Of a stretch of DNA of 55,451 bases, positions 11,384 through 22,467 are shown in pieces. The notes under the pieces are model-generated. The model had not been told where the DNA came from. It ran no database searches and saw only the letters and a list, made by a program, of their open reading frames with translations. Origin of the DNA: Nemertoderma westbladi. Taxonomy: Eukaryota; Xenacoelomorpha; Nemertodermatida; Nemertodermatidae. The stretch lies in contig JAUCBJ010001623.1 in the NCBI GenBank assembly GCA_032718475.1, positions 1-55,451 on the forward strand. Direction: 5' to 3'. Both the position numbers and the translations under genes were made by a program. Position 1 is the stretch's first letter. The number at the start of each line of letters is the position of its first letter.

Positions 11384-12193
11384 GTCTGTGTGCAGTTAAA
11401 TTGGAACTAATGACATTCACAATTAGAACTACTGACGCTTGGTTTAGAACTACTGACGTGTGATTACTTCTGTGTGCTATTAAATTGGAACTAATGACAT
11501 TCACAATTATAACTACTGACGCTTTGATTATAACTATTGACGTATCCGGTTTAGAACAACTGACGCTTGGTTTAGAACTACTGACGTGTGATTATGTCTG
11601 TGTGCTATTAAATTGGAACTAATGACATTCACAATTAGAACTACTGACGCTTTGATTATAACTATTGACGTATCCGGTTTAGAACTACTGACGTGTGATT
11701 ACGTCTGTGTGCTATTAAATTGGAACTAATGACATTCACAATTAGAACTACTGACGCTTTGATTATAACTATTGACGTATCCGGTTTAGAACAACTGACG
11801 CTTGGTTTAGAACTACTGACGTGTGATTACGTCTGTGTGCTATTAAATTGGAACTAATGACATTCACAATTACAACTACTGACGCTTTGATTATAACTAT
11901 TGACGTATCCGGTTTAGAACTACTGACGTGTGATTAAGTCTGTGTGCTATTAAATTGGAACTAATGACATTCACAATTATAACTACTGACGCTTTGATTA
12001 TAACTATTGACGTATCCGGTTTAGAACTACTGACCCTTGGTTTAGAACTACTGACGTGTGATTACGTCTGTGTGCTATTAAATTGGAACTAATGACATTC
12101 ACAATTACAACTACTGACGCTTTGATTATAACTATTGACGTATCCGGTTTAGAACTACTGACGCTTGGTTTAGAACTACTGACGTGTGATTAC
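11372..12193. repeat. complex satellite, about 95-125-bp units
   Basis: Tandem units built from 'ttagaactactgacg', 'gtctgtgtgctattaaattg', 'gaactaatgacattcacaat' and 'ataactattgacgtatccgg'. Unit length varies because the 'gaactactgacgcttggttt' submodule is present in some copies and absent in others, giving a higher-order structure. Roughly seven units. Confidence 0.88.
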
Positions 12194-12415
12194 TAGTGTT
12201 GAGAACTGAATCAATTTTGACTAATTTCAGTTACAGTTACAGTTTCAGTATTCAAAGTTTTGCATTTCAGTTACAGTTACAGTTTCAGTATTCAAAGTTT
12301 TGCATTTCAGTTACAGTTACAGTTTCAGTATTACATAGTGTAACATTTCAGTTACAGTTACAGTTTCAGTATTACAAAATTGAGCATTTCAGTTTCAGTT
12401 TCAGTTATAGATTCA
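12194..12415. repeat. hexamer-rich array A (cagtta/cagttt), hAT-like end
   Basis: Begins 'tagtgttgagaactgaatc', followed by four blocks of 'cagttacagttacagtttca' separated by spacers such as 'ttcaaagttttgcattt'. The leading 15 bases are the reverse complement of the end of array B at 13519-13533, so the pair could be the ends of one 1.34-kb hAT-like element (12194-13533). No 8-bp duplication is visible. Confidence 0.65.
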
Positions 12416-13327
12416 ATATATATGATCTCACGTAGTAAGTAGTCATCTGAAACTTAAAATGAGGCACTTTAATATATTACTGTTATATACGCTAATAATA
12501 ATGTTCATTACGAAACGTCCTCTTTCTAGAGCTAATAGGTAGTTGTTGTAGGAAAGTTGGACCCACGCTATGGTAATATTTTGTAACTCATATACTGATA
12601 GTATGTAATGAAAGTGGCACGTCACAAGATCACACTAAAGGAACCCACATTTTACTGTACATCTTGTTTCAGTGCTTGTACACTTATTGTTATCATTTAT
12701 TGTTTTGGTTATAAAGCCATGCTTCTGAATCCTGCTCATTTTCCTTAATTCGTAATTTGTTTTAGTAATCATATATTTATTGTTTTGGTTAGACCCACCT
12801 CGATAAGCTGCTCCTTTCACTTTTAAGTTTAATTTTGTAATTTATAATGATAAACTTGATCAAAATTTAATTTCCAGTGTGCCTCTAGTGTGATTGTGAT
12901 ATTAATAGTACCGGTAAAAACATTAATAATTAATAATGTAAAATATATATCCGTTAATATCCCTCTACCATTAGAGCCTAACTTTTCTTTGTTTATCTAA
13001 AACATTTACATTTAATATGAAGCAAAAGTGGTGATAAGGTCTGATAATAGTCTAATAGTTGAGTCCGATGAACATAGACTATATGCTAGATCTTCGTTCA
13101 CTACTTGACTCTCCAAATAAATCACATTTGAGCTAAGTGGGCAATGGGTCTTTGATTTAATATTGTGTAATATTATGGTTTTGTTTAGAAGTGGAAAAAA
13201 CGAGTTTGTTTTTTATAACAATGTTTTAAAAATGATACCTATGGTAACCACTGTTATTCATTTATTAAACTATACTCTATACTTTATTACAATACTGTTT
13301 TAAATGCTTATTCATGTTAATTGTGTG
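12416..13327. other. sequence between the two hexamer arrays
   Basis: No coding region recognised. The phrase 'tttattgttttggtta' occurs twice (near 12698 and 12778) and again near 20263. Positions 13165-13204 match one arm of the inverted-repeat element at 44757-44954. Confidence 0.5.
13165..13204 (+). repeat. solo arm of the 44.8-kb inverted-repeat element
   Basis: Shares 'gtaatattatggttttgtt' and 'ggaaaaaacgag' with the left arm at 44757-44796, with a few substitutions. No partner arm and no ribozyme core are visible nearby. Confidence 0.6.
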
Positions 13328-13533
13328 ATTGAGAACTGAATCGGATTTTGTTAATTTCAGTTTCAGTTTCAGTTACAGTATTCAAAATACGTAATTACAG
13401 TTTCAGTTACAGTTACAGTATTCAAAGTTCGCAATTACAGTTACAGTTATAGTTACAGTATCAAAAAAATCATCAAAACCATTCAGTTACAGTTGCAGTT
13501 ACAGTATAATTACAGTTACAGTTCTCAACACTA
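13328..13533. repeat. hexamer-rich array B, palindromic ends
   Basis: Starts 'tgagaactgaatcgg' and ends 'cagttctcaacacta', so its termini are inverted. The interior is made of 'cagtta' and 'cagttt' hexamers with the spacer 'ttcaaa'. It could be a compact MITE of about 206 bp or the right end of a larger element that begins at 12194. Confidence 0.6.
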
Positions 13534-13555
13534 CCGATAAGTGCTGTCTAGACCT

Positions 13556-14745
13556 CAGTAATGAGACTGTGAAGATCCGGTGTGGTGCGCAAACCCTCCC
13601 AAAGAATTATTATATTGCAAAGTGAACCGGGGAGAACTCTGGATCAGGGAGCTTTGGATTGTAAACTCCAGAACAGTGTTCCGGTACTTGACTTACAGCC
13701 ATTACTGACAGATCAGGCGTCTCATACAAATTATAGATAATGCCACCTGAGGCATAATTTCCAACGTGAAGAAGACTACGAAGCATCTTCCTATGATATG
13801 CGTCCACATCTTTGATGTCCGATTTATTCAGTGCTCCAGAATTGTAACAATTTTTGTATAATATTGATGGTATAGAGTAATAGATAGCTATAGATTTCAA
13901 GAGCTTAGCAATGCACCCATCATCGTATCGTTAAGAGGTCCATCTTTGATTGTGGAAGATTTCAGAGTGAGTGGCTATCGACTTGATGATTTTAGCCTTG
14001 TGACTTGATTTTGTCTTATTTTGAATCCCAAGAAAGAGATTGTTCTGAGGCATTTGTTAGATGTCCATTGATGGAGAGCATGTCACTGACTAAAGACGAT
14101 TTGCCAGGGGAAAAGACTTTCCAATTTGTCTTCGGATTGTCAATCTTAAGATTATTAAGTCGTCCGAGTGACAAAACTATTTCACTGGCCATCTTTTCCA
14201 TAGCAGAAGTAGAGGCACTAATCATGATAATGTCATCCGCATAGGAGAAGGCCGCTGTTATTTTCTAGCGCTCTGTTAAAGACTTCAGATATAAATTAAA
14301 CAATGTTGGGGGTAATAGCGACTGTTTCAGTCCCACATACAGCTTTATTCCCTCTGACGATATGAGATTTACCGGTGCGAACGTAGCTGCACATGTACTA
14401 GAGTAGCTGAGCAGCAACCTTGCTAGTTGCTATATAAGGATTAATTTCCGTTTCCTCCAGTAGTTTACTGATTATCAGTGTTATATCAACAGAGTCAAAG
14501 GCTGCTGCAACGTCCATCTGTGTAACTAGATCCCCCAACAACATAATATTGTATAAGCTGCAGAATCGAAGCAATCGCCATGTCAGTCCCAATTACCTTA
14601 CGGTATGCACACTGTGCTTAAGCTGGAACATATTTGAAAGATGTTCCGTGATGATGATTTGTTCCATGAGTTTTCCAAATATAGAGATTGAAGATATTGG
14701 GCGGTAAGAGGTGGTCATCTGTCGACGAATACACGACGAAACAGA
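13556..14745 (-). pseudogene. decayed non-LTR retrotransposon, RT domain
   Basis: On the minus strand, in order: YRPISSISIFGKLMEQ (near 14725-14675), YRKVIGTDMAI (near 14600), MDVAAAFDSVDITLI (motif A), a QSLLPPTLFNLYL-like motif B, then SYADDIIMISAS (motif C, near 14240) and a C-terminal part containing KMLRSLLHVGNYASGGIIYN (13610-13900). Order and motifs are those of a LINE reverse transcriptase. Several frame changes and stops break it, and there is no endonuclease. It is unrelated in detail to the LINE at 51656; I do not assign a clade. Confidence 0.75.
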
Positions 14746-14982
14746 ACTTTTTAATCACCATGTAAACGCGAGATGGCGTCAGAATATGTAAAAAATTATT
14801 TTTTAAATATTTATTTTATTTTTTATCATATTTTCATTGCCTTGGCTGCTTAAAATAGTTAACTTTCCCAATTAGAAGGAATAAGAAACATTTTAAAAAT
14901 CTGTATATTTTTACCATTATTGGCAAGTTGATCCTAAATCATAATAAGATATCATCCTAAGTTGATTCCTTATTGCTTACAG

Positions 14983-16332
14983 GTCCAGTACCGAATGCAC
15001 CCATTCCTAAGTACCTTCCCCAGCAACATCTTCTACGAGGGATCGTTGCAGAACGGTGTCACGGCCTCCGACCGCCGTAACAAAGCCATCGACTCGGTGT
15101 GGCCAGTGCCCGATAAACCGATGTTCTTCTACACCTCGATGGGCCACGAGGAGATCGCATCGAGTGGAACCTCCTACCTCAACCGAACGGAAGCGGCGAA
15201 CGTGGAGAAAATCGTAACCAAGTTCCTCAAGGCGGGTATCAACCCCGATCAGGTCGGTATTATCACCCCGTACGAAGGGCAGCGAGCCTACATGGTACAG
15301 TACATGGCCTTCAATGGTAGTCTACACGCGAAGCTCTACCAAGAGATCGAGGTTGCTAGTGTCGACGCCTTCCAGGGACGCGAGAAGGATTACATAATCC
15401 TGTCGTGCGTCCGCGCCAACGAGCATCAAGGGATCGGGTTCCTTAACGATCCGCGTCGGCTGAACGTCGCCTTAACACGCGCCAAGTTCGGCGTCATCAT
15501 TGTGGGAAACCCTAAAGTTCTTGCGAAACAAGCGTTATGGAATCATTTGCTTAACTTCTATAAGGAACAACACGTTCTTGTTGAGGGAGTTCTTAGTAAC
15601 CTGAAAGAGTCGATGATTCAGTTTGCGAAACCGCGGAAGCTCGTTAACGCGAATAACCCCGGAGCCAACTTCATGTCGTTCGCGATGTTCGACGCCCGAG
15701 AGGCGATGGCGGCGCCGCCCTACGTGGCCGCCCAGACCGGAGGTTTCCCTTCCTACCCCGCGGGTTTCCATGCCAACAGCACCTCCAACACGCTGTACTA
15801 CCCGCACGACCAGATGGGTCTCATCTCGATGGAGCAATCCCGCGTGGCCGGGGTCAACATGCCGATCCCCCCGGGTATGTTCCTCCCGATGCCGCAAGGG
15901 GCGTTCCTGGGTTCGGCCCCGCCGCAGTTCCACCCGGTTGCGGGTTCCTCGATGGGGCACGGCGGGGCGAAGTACCCGATGGGTGGGCCCCCGGTCTACC
16001 AAGCGCCCTACCCCAACTACCGGTCTAATCGGGGCGGGGGTAGGGGGGCGAGGCGTGGAGGAAGGGTGGACGTTCCCCCGAGGCATCAACAACATCACGA
16101 TGACCACGGGGACGGCACTCAACCCCTCAGTCAGCAGGGGCCGCTCACTCAGGGTCTGTCGATGAGTCAACAAATGGGAAGTCAGATGAGTCAACCCGGG
16201 TTGAGTCAGGGCGACCTCAGTCAAGATAGTTACCTAGGAGACGAGTACAAATCGCAAGCCGATATGCTCTTGTCTCAAGATTCCACCTACCAAGGTGACC
16301 GGTTGTACACGCATTTCGGGTCCCAGTTGTAG
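14983..16332 (+). CDS. UPF1: UPF1 (RENT1) RNA helicase, last exon only
   Basis: The terminal exon begins after the acceptor 'gcttacag' in phase 0 and encodes the last 449 aa. It starts at QYRMHP (SF1 helicase motif IV), then has [19 protein letters not shown] (motif V) and NVALTRAK (motif VI), followed by a Gly/Pro/Met-rich linker, an RGG-like patch ([11 protein letters not shown]) and an SQ-rich tail ([22 protein letters not shown]). SQ sites in this tail are phosphorylated by SMG1 in nonsense-mediated decay, where UPF1 acts in the cytoplasm with UPF2 and UPF3. The match is strong along its whole length. The zinc-rich CH domain and RecA1 are absent from the 15 kb upstream, so either the last intron is very long or this is a detached exon. 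It is markedly GC-rich against its surroundings. Confidence 0.93.
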   Translation, partial: VQYRMHPFLSTFPSNIFYEGSLQNGVTASDRRNKAIDSVWPVPDKPMFFYTSMGHEEIASSGTSYLNRTEAANVEKIVTKFLKAGINPDQVGIITPYEGQRAYMVQYMAFNGSLHAKLYQEIEVASVDAFQGREKDYIILSCVRANEHQGIGFLNDPRRLNVALTRAKFGVIIVGNPKVLAKQALWNHLLNFYKEQHVLVEGVLSNLKESMIQFAKPRKLVNANNPGANFMSFAMFDAREAMAAPPYVAAQTGGFPSYPAGFHANSTSNTLYYPHDQMGLISMEQSRVAGVNMPIPPGMFLPMPQGAFLGSAPPQFHPVAGSSMGHGGAKYPMGGPPVYQAPYPNYRSNRGGGRGARRGGRVDVPPRHQQHHDDHGDGTQPLSQQGPLTQGLSMSQQMGSQMSQPGLSQGDLSQDSYLGDEYKSQADMLLSQDSTYQGDRLYTHFGSQL

Positions 16333-17137
16333 AGCGAGAGATCCCCGAGAGTTTCCGCGCGGCTATGGAACGCGCTCGTTTGCGGAGTTCTAGAAGGCGA
16401 GATGATCATAAGAGATGCGCTGGTTTGCCAATAGAAGATCTGATCTGGTCAATTCATCCCATCCCATCAAAGTAGACTAAGTTTACCCGCTACGATCGTT
16501 ATTATTGCTAATGTGGCTTGTTTTGATTGATGCGAAGGGTTCAACGGTTTCTCCTTTTCTTGTGTGTAGGGACTTAATAATAATTCACTGACTTGTAATT
16601 GTAGTTATAGTTGTATTGCTGTTAATGTAACTGCGGGCGATATGGTGCCGGGTGTGTTAGATTTGTGTCTCACAGATTTACTTACTTAGATCACAATTAT
16701 TCAATTGGAAGTTACAACAGATGTTATAACTCAGAACTTGAGAATTCTCACACTATATGGTAATTCTAAAACTATTTTCCAAAATTTTAATCATTTCAAA
16801 TGAATTATCGTACATTTCAGTTTAACTTTAAATGTTTGTGCAAATTTTGTGTTTGTGGTGGCCAGCCAACCCAGAAGTGCCGTTGTTTGCTGAACTATTT
16901 ATGGATATTAACTAATTTATTAATCAGAATTATTTATTTATTTTGTAAACATTAATTCGTAAACCGAAAAATGTAACTATACAAGCAAAAGTAAAGCAGA
17001 GAGAGGCTATTAAACCAAGTTTTCATGATTATAGTAAAACATGGTTGTTACGTCGTCTTGCTTAGGTTACCTCATAAACAATGATAATAAATAGTAAATA
17101 ATTTTATTCTTAAAGAGTTGCTTTTTCGATCGAATAG
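16333..17137. other. UPF1 3' UTR and intergenic sequence
   Basis: AT-rich sequence after the UPF1 stop. GC content falls abruptly within about 200 bp of the stop. No unambiguous polyadenylation signal was assigned and no other gene is seen. Confidence 0.5.
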
Positions 17138-17426
17138 ACCCCAAAATCGGGAGAAAATGGACTGTTTTGTGTTTTCTCTAGGGAAAAACTTAACCCATAG
17201 GATTGCATTGATTTTACTGTTTTCCCATCGAAAAAAGTAAAATAAAATATTTTTGGTGGAATTTCTTGATTTTCTTATTATGTCTTGAAATCGCATCGAC
17301 ATAGAAAAGGTTTGAAAGTAATTTGAGCAAAATCCATTCACACACTCAAAAGTTATTGCAACTTCAGTGTCTGCGCGGCGTCCACCAAAACGGAACTCCA
17401 TATCCAATATTGGTTTATGTTGTTAA

Positions 17427-17988
17427 TAGAGTTGCAACGGGATCCCGATCCCGATGGAAAAATATCGGGATTTTTCGGGATTTGCCATGTCTGAATTTAT
17501 ATGCCCTGCAGCTTAAAATTTGTAAAATTGTATAAAAATGTAGACCTACAATTTTTTCCAATAATAGAAACAAAATTTTTTGTCAAAAACAAAAATAATG
17601 AATATTAAAGTAAAAGTATAGGTAACTGGTTTGCTTTTACAACTGCCTACAATGCTACAGAGACATATATACATGAATGTCTATATATATATATTATAAA
17701 TAATAGAAGGGACCTTTATATGACACTTGATATATTAAAAATGTTCTATAAATTATATTAAAAACGTGTGTAATGAAATTTATGTGGGAAATAAATTAGG
17801 TCTGTGAACCATTTGGACATTTTTACATATCTAAGCATTTTTTAGTTCATGAGATTTGAGATTTCTCGAAAGATTTTTACTCATAAAAAGAGGGCAGGGT
17901 AAATAGCTATTTTAAGTTTTGGATGAGTATGTCCGCAATAAAATTAAAAATCCCGAAAATTATGGATCCCAATCCCGTTGCAACACAA
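17427..17988. mobile_element. hAT-like MITE inserted in repeat R1
   Basis: Ends are inverted repeats: 'gttgcaacgggatcccgat' at left, and the complement 'ggatcccaatcccgttgcaac' reading in at right. Repeat copy R1-2 at about 47190-47205 lacks the insertion and supplies the empty site. Flanking 'gttgttaa' and 'gtttagtta' may be a worn 8-bp duplication, as hAT elements make. There is no transposase. Confidence 0.7.
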
Positions 17989-18186
17989 GTTTAGTTACGC
18001 GGCTCTCTAGTTACGTAATAAATATTCGATAACACAATTATTTAACATTGCATTGAGTAAGGCAACATCAGGTGTTGAAGGGGGCAATAATTGGAATCGC
18101 AGTAACTATGGAAGCAATATAGTAAAATACTATAGTTCAATTTGTTTTGTAACACTATATCGCTCTATATTATATTCAAGAATTAA

Positions 18187-18345
18187 ACAACAAAATAATA
18201 GCAATTTTATACGTATTACATGGGAAAAAAACAAAATAATACCAATTTTATACGTATTACATGGGAAAAAAACAAAATAATACCAATTTTATACGTATTA
18301 CATGGGAAAAAACAAAATAATATCAATTTTATACGTATTAAATGG
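18187..18345. repeat. 41-bp minisatellite inside R1
   Basis: About four copies of a unit containing 'aataataccaattttatac' then 'gtattacatgggaaaaaa'. The R1 copy at 47.4 kb has only one related unit, so the expansion is local. Confidence 0.85.
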
Positions 18346-19141
18346 GGAAATAGTAGACTTTTTTCAAGCTATTATCGCGGTATTTCTTTAGTGTTAATGA
18401 AGGGTCGAGGAGAATATTGAAACAAATTTTTACTTTTTTCCCCATGTAATAAGTATAAATATATTTCGACCTAATATCTACTTGGTATACACATCCACCC
18501 ATAGCCGTAGTTATTAAAGACTTGGTTAATGTCGATGAAATTTACTAAAAGTAGAACTTTTTCTACATTTATATTCTATCAATTTCATTTATAATTAGAA
18601 AAATTTAACGGAAAATATCTCACAATTTTTTTAAACAACAAATGTATCATTATGCAGTTTTTCGTGAGCTGTCGTTCCGTTATTAAAGATAGGATATGGC
18701 ACGTAACACTTTAATGAATTTAATGTCCACAATTATGGTCAAGTTGTAACATTTGAACCGCTAAACGGATTTCTGTCATTCAAGTATCGTTCGAAATCTA
18801 ATTTTTTGATCTTTAACAGATTATGATTTGTAAAATTGTAGCACATATTTAATTCTACACAACATGAGAAATTAAATTCCAAATTCATATAAAAGTAGAC
18901 TTATCAATAAAGTTTGTGTTGTTTTGGAATAGGTCGCGTCATAATAGATCGAAAATGAAGAATTAAAAACAAGATTATGCAAATATATTACATACCTAAC
19001 CTAACCTATGTGATCCTCATATAATTTGAAGTTCAGTAAAACGTCTGGTAAAACGGGGGTAACGTCTTAAACAGACCTGCAGACAGATAAATTTAATTTG
19101 TTATAGTACAAAACTTGATTAAAACATAACCGCGTAAAATA

Positions 19142-19170
19142 ATAAAGCTAAGAAAATTTCTTAGCTTTAT
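19142..19170. repeat. perfect 14-bp inverted repeat
   Basis: 'ataaagctaagaaa', one base, then its exact reverse complement. It could form a hairpin; function unknown. Confidence 0.8.
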
Positions 19171-20119
19171 AATAAATCGAATTATAATAATAGAAATATA
19201 TAATTGACTTGACTTCTTCGCACTCAAACATAGGAGTCAGACAGACAGGCAGCGGTTGAAACATCAGTTCCCCTTTACTAAGCTTGCTTACTTTGTGGCT
19301 CGCCCCCCACCACTTTGTTGGATATCGTCCTTCTCAATATTTTCAAACTGTTGTGCATTTTTGATAAATAATATGTATGTATGTAGGCTACCCAACTCTC
19401 AATATACATTTTTACAGGAATTATTCTGTGAATTTTCCGCCATTTTCCCCCCATTTTATTGTTTTATTGATCCTGTTGCTGGGCTCTTCCTATTATTTAT
19501 TCGTGTTTCATCCATCATCATCTATCTATTAATATGCATAGCTTACCGGTAACTATTGTCGTTTCTGAACACATTTTATTACCCTTAAAAATTTATGCTC
19601 ATTAAGTTACGGGTGTAGGCCTACAATTACGGGTTATTATTTATACACATTGGCATCGGACGCCAGTAATTATAGAGCTCACCCTCTGGTCACCTAGAAG
19701 TGGATATTGATAGACCATGTTGAGTGTGATAGTGTTGTTAACTGTATATCAGCCCAATTATAATAGTGGTAAACATTTTGGCATTAATGGTTCTCTAATA
19801 ACCTTATTGAATAATACAACACTCATACTTGATTTATCCCACAATGTTAATTATTATATTATTATACTTTCTGCCGGTTCGGCCAACTAACTGTGTACTT
19901 GGTTGTTCTCATAGGCCCATATTTAGCGTGTATTCTGTTCGACAAATTAACTCTGCGGGCTATTTTATGTTGATAATCTTAAAGTAATGTAATGAATTCG
20001 CATAGACTTTGTTTGGGAATAATGCCGTATTGTTTGTTGAAGACCAAAGGGGCACTTGAATGTCTATGCACATAATAAAAATATCATTGTATAGTAATAT
20101 ATGTTAAAATTATTAATGA

Positions 20120-20215
20120 CCAGAAAAGACAGATAGATGGGGGGGGGGGGGGACTCTGGACGCAATTAAAATTCATCCCTCCCCAGGGGAAAATTGACGC
20201 AATTAACAGGGCGGT
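20120..20215 (+). repeat. poly-G dispersed repeat, copy 1
   Basis: A run of about 14 G followed by 'ggacgcaattaaaattcatc' and 'ccaggggaaaatt'. The same segment is found in opposite orientation at 55305-55385, where the G run appears as about 21 C. Confidence 0.7.
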
Positions 20216-22467
20216 GATTACTCTCACAAATAAAACTGTAACCTGTTATATTGACTTTCGTTTATTGTTTTGGTTAGAATATCGTGCCACTGGAAGCAAC
20301 TTATTTTCCTTAAATGGTAATTTAACATTGAGACGAGATATTCATTCATTTCATTTCATAAAACTCCCGGCCGAACCGGTATTATATTAGATAATTAATG
20401 AATTCATCAGTAATTATTAATTCGCCTAGATCGTATCTGCGTCAGAAGAGACTAAACCTAGCAAAATATTTGGTTATTTCGATATAAAGTTATTCTATTA
20501 ACAAAATCCCCTCATATTTCTTCCATTTTGTTGACCATATTGGTTCGGCGCACTGATTTGATCTGAAATCATCATTAATTTCCAGTTGGGTTGTTCCAAA
20601 CTCATTACGAAACTGTGTTTGTTTTATACCTATCATAGGATTTTCTTTGTGGTGAATACTGCTTTTTAGTTTTAATTTATCTCAGTTGCGCCTCGACGAA
20701 TTTAGTGTCAGACACCAGTATACTCTAACACCCCATTATACTTATTTATCAAGAAGGCAACTAAACGGTTATACCTTCCCCATTAAAATAGTCATTATCC
20801 TTTATGACCGATATAATTAGACAATTATACACATATAATACGGCCGTCTTTTCGCCCCCCTCCCCGCGTACCCAATTCAAAGTAAAATGCTATCGCCATT
20901 ATCTACCTAAGTGAAAATCGAGTCGGGCGATTCGGGCATCATTTAAAAATCTCCTACAAATATTGCTGACGCACTAAACGAAAAAGGTGGATAAATTTTT
21001 GATTGGTTTTCAATTTTCTCAAATAATAATGGCTCTAAAGTAAACGATAAAAGCTTAATTAGCCAACGTACCGCCGGGAGATTCCGGTTTTATAATGACT
21101 AGCTAGTTATGCCGACTAATTCGATGCGTTTTGAATGGCTCCACATATGAATGCTACCCATGATTTCGTGATATCCTGCGGGGAGGTGTAGGTGAAAGAT
21201 TGCAGATGGGATTCTGTTTAGCTTAAGGCAAACTGTCGACACACGCGAGTTGACTTTTGATCACTACTGTCTGACCCTTTGATTGATTCTGACTCGCAAT
21301 AATTATTGTAGGCCTACGTGGCACGTTTTATTCCATAACGTTAAGAAGTTATAAAATTGAAACCTTCTGTATGTACAGAAAAAAACGTTGACAATATTTG
21401 CTAAAATGAACGAACGTGCCAATATTAGAGAGAACATTGCACCTCCTATAGAGTATCTGTTTCAAACAAACCCAATCATTAATAATTGTATCCCCAAGTT
21501 GGTCATTTTCATTGCATGATATTTGTTACAAAAGTAATAGATCAATCTCACATTTGCTGGGATGCTCGGGCTTGCAGCAATACCCAAAGTACCTTCACCT
21601 TACCTTCGGGAGTCCCAAAAGACAATACGTCAAAATATAGACATCTTCACTCTTCAGTAGCAAAGTTGGTGCCATAATACAGTACAAAATATATTAAAAC
21701 TGATGCAACGCAAGCTTTCTACAGTATGATATGAAAAAAATTACGACTAATGTGAAGAATGCGGAGGGAGACTACGGAGGGTGCGCTTTCGCAAAAAACA
21801 CTTTTTTAAAACGCTTATAAAAAAAATTAAAGGCAAAATCGAAAATTCCGGCTTCATGGGGTCATCGACGGTGAGTTGAACTAGTTGTGTTTCAAATTTC
21901 AAGCAATATGATAAAGATTTGTAGAAAAATCTGTGTCATCAGAAAATGATACTATATTACAGGTCATGGTGTAATTAGGTTCTACAAACCTATAATACAG
22001 TTGATTTCAAAGCCTTTCTCGTTTCGGCATAATTAATATCAAGTTCGAAGTGGATGCCACATCAATTTATTATGTCATTAATAGAGCCTAGTGATACTAA
22101 ATACATAATATTGCAATATTTGAACAATAAGAAATATGTAGCTACTACATTTAAGACGTCCATAGAGCTCGGCGTTAACATTATAGCCATACTATTATAG
22201 CATTGGAAACCTGGTTGAATTTTATCGAGCCCTCGTTAGATTTAGTAATGTTAGACAATTTCTGCGGCGGCCTGTTGAATAATATGAAAATTGGCATAAT
22301 TTTCTAACAATTTGCAAGTATTTAAACGAAATTTAATGGCTAAACTTAACTTATACCAGTATGTTAAGGCTTCGCTCACTACGTTGCTCGCACCACAAAG
22401 ACACCATGGGTGCCCTACGATTGCTAACAGAAAAAAAAACAAAATTAAAAAATATTTACAGCACAAA

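Larger units (their letters stand above)
17138..18455 (+). repeat. dispersed repeat R1, copy 1, interrupted
   Basis: Matches 46906-47578: both copies share 'atcgggagaaaa', 'ttttggtggaatttctt', 'caaaatccattcac', 'aaaagttattgcaac', 'agtaactatggaagcaata' and end near 'cccatgtaataa'. This copy is longer because of an insertion at 17427-17988 and an expanded 41-bp tandem repeat at 18187-18345. No coding capacity. Confidence 0.8.
18456..22467. other. 4-kb gene-poor stretch
   Basis: No gene recognised on either strand. Notable items: a perfect inverted repeat at 19142-19170; a short copy of the Z-repeat end near 19277-19313 and another near 22366-22400; a poly-G-bearing dispersed repeat at 20120-20215; and scattered 'taggcctac' palindromes. 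Short open frames lack domains. Confidence 0.5.

Noticed and set aside
15535-16224. 229-codon open frame antisense to UPF1
   Set aside because: It lies opposite a clearly conserved exon, and the high GC content there suppresses stop codons in other frames; its sequence is Arg/His/Pro-rich and without domains.
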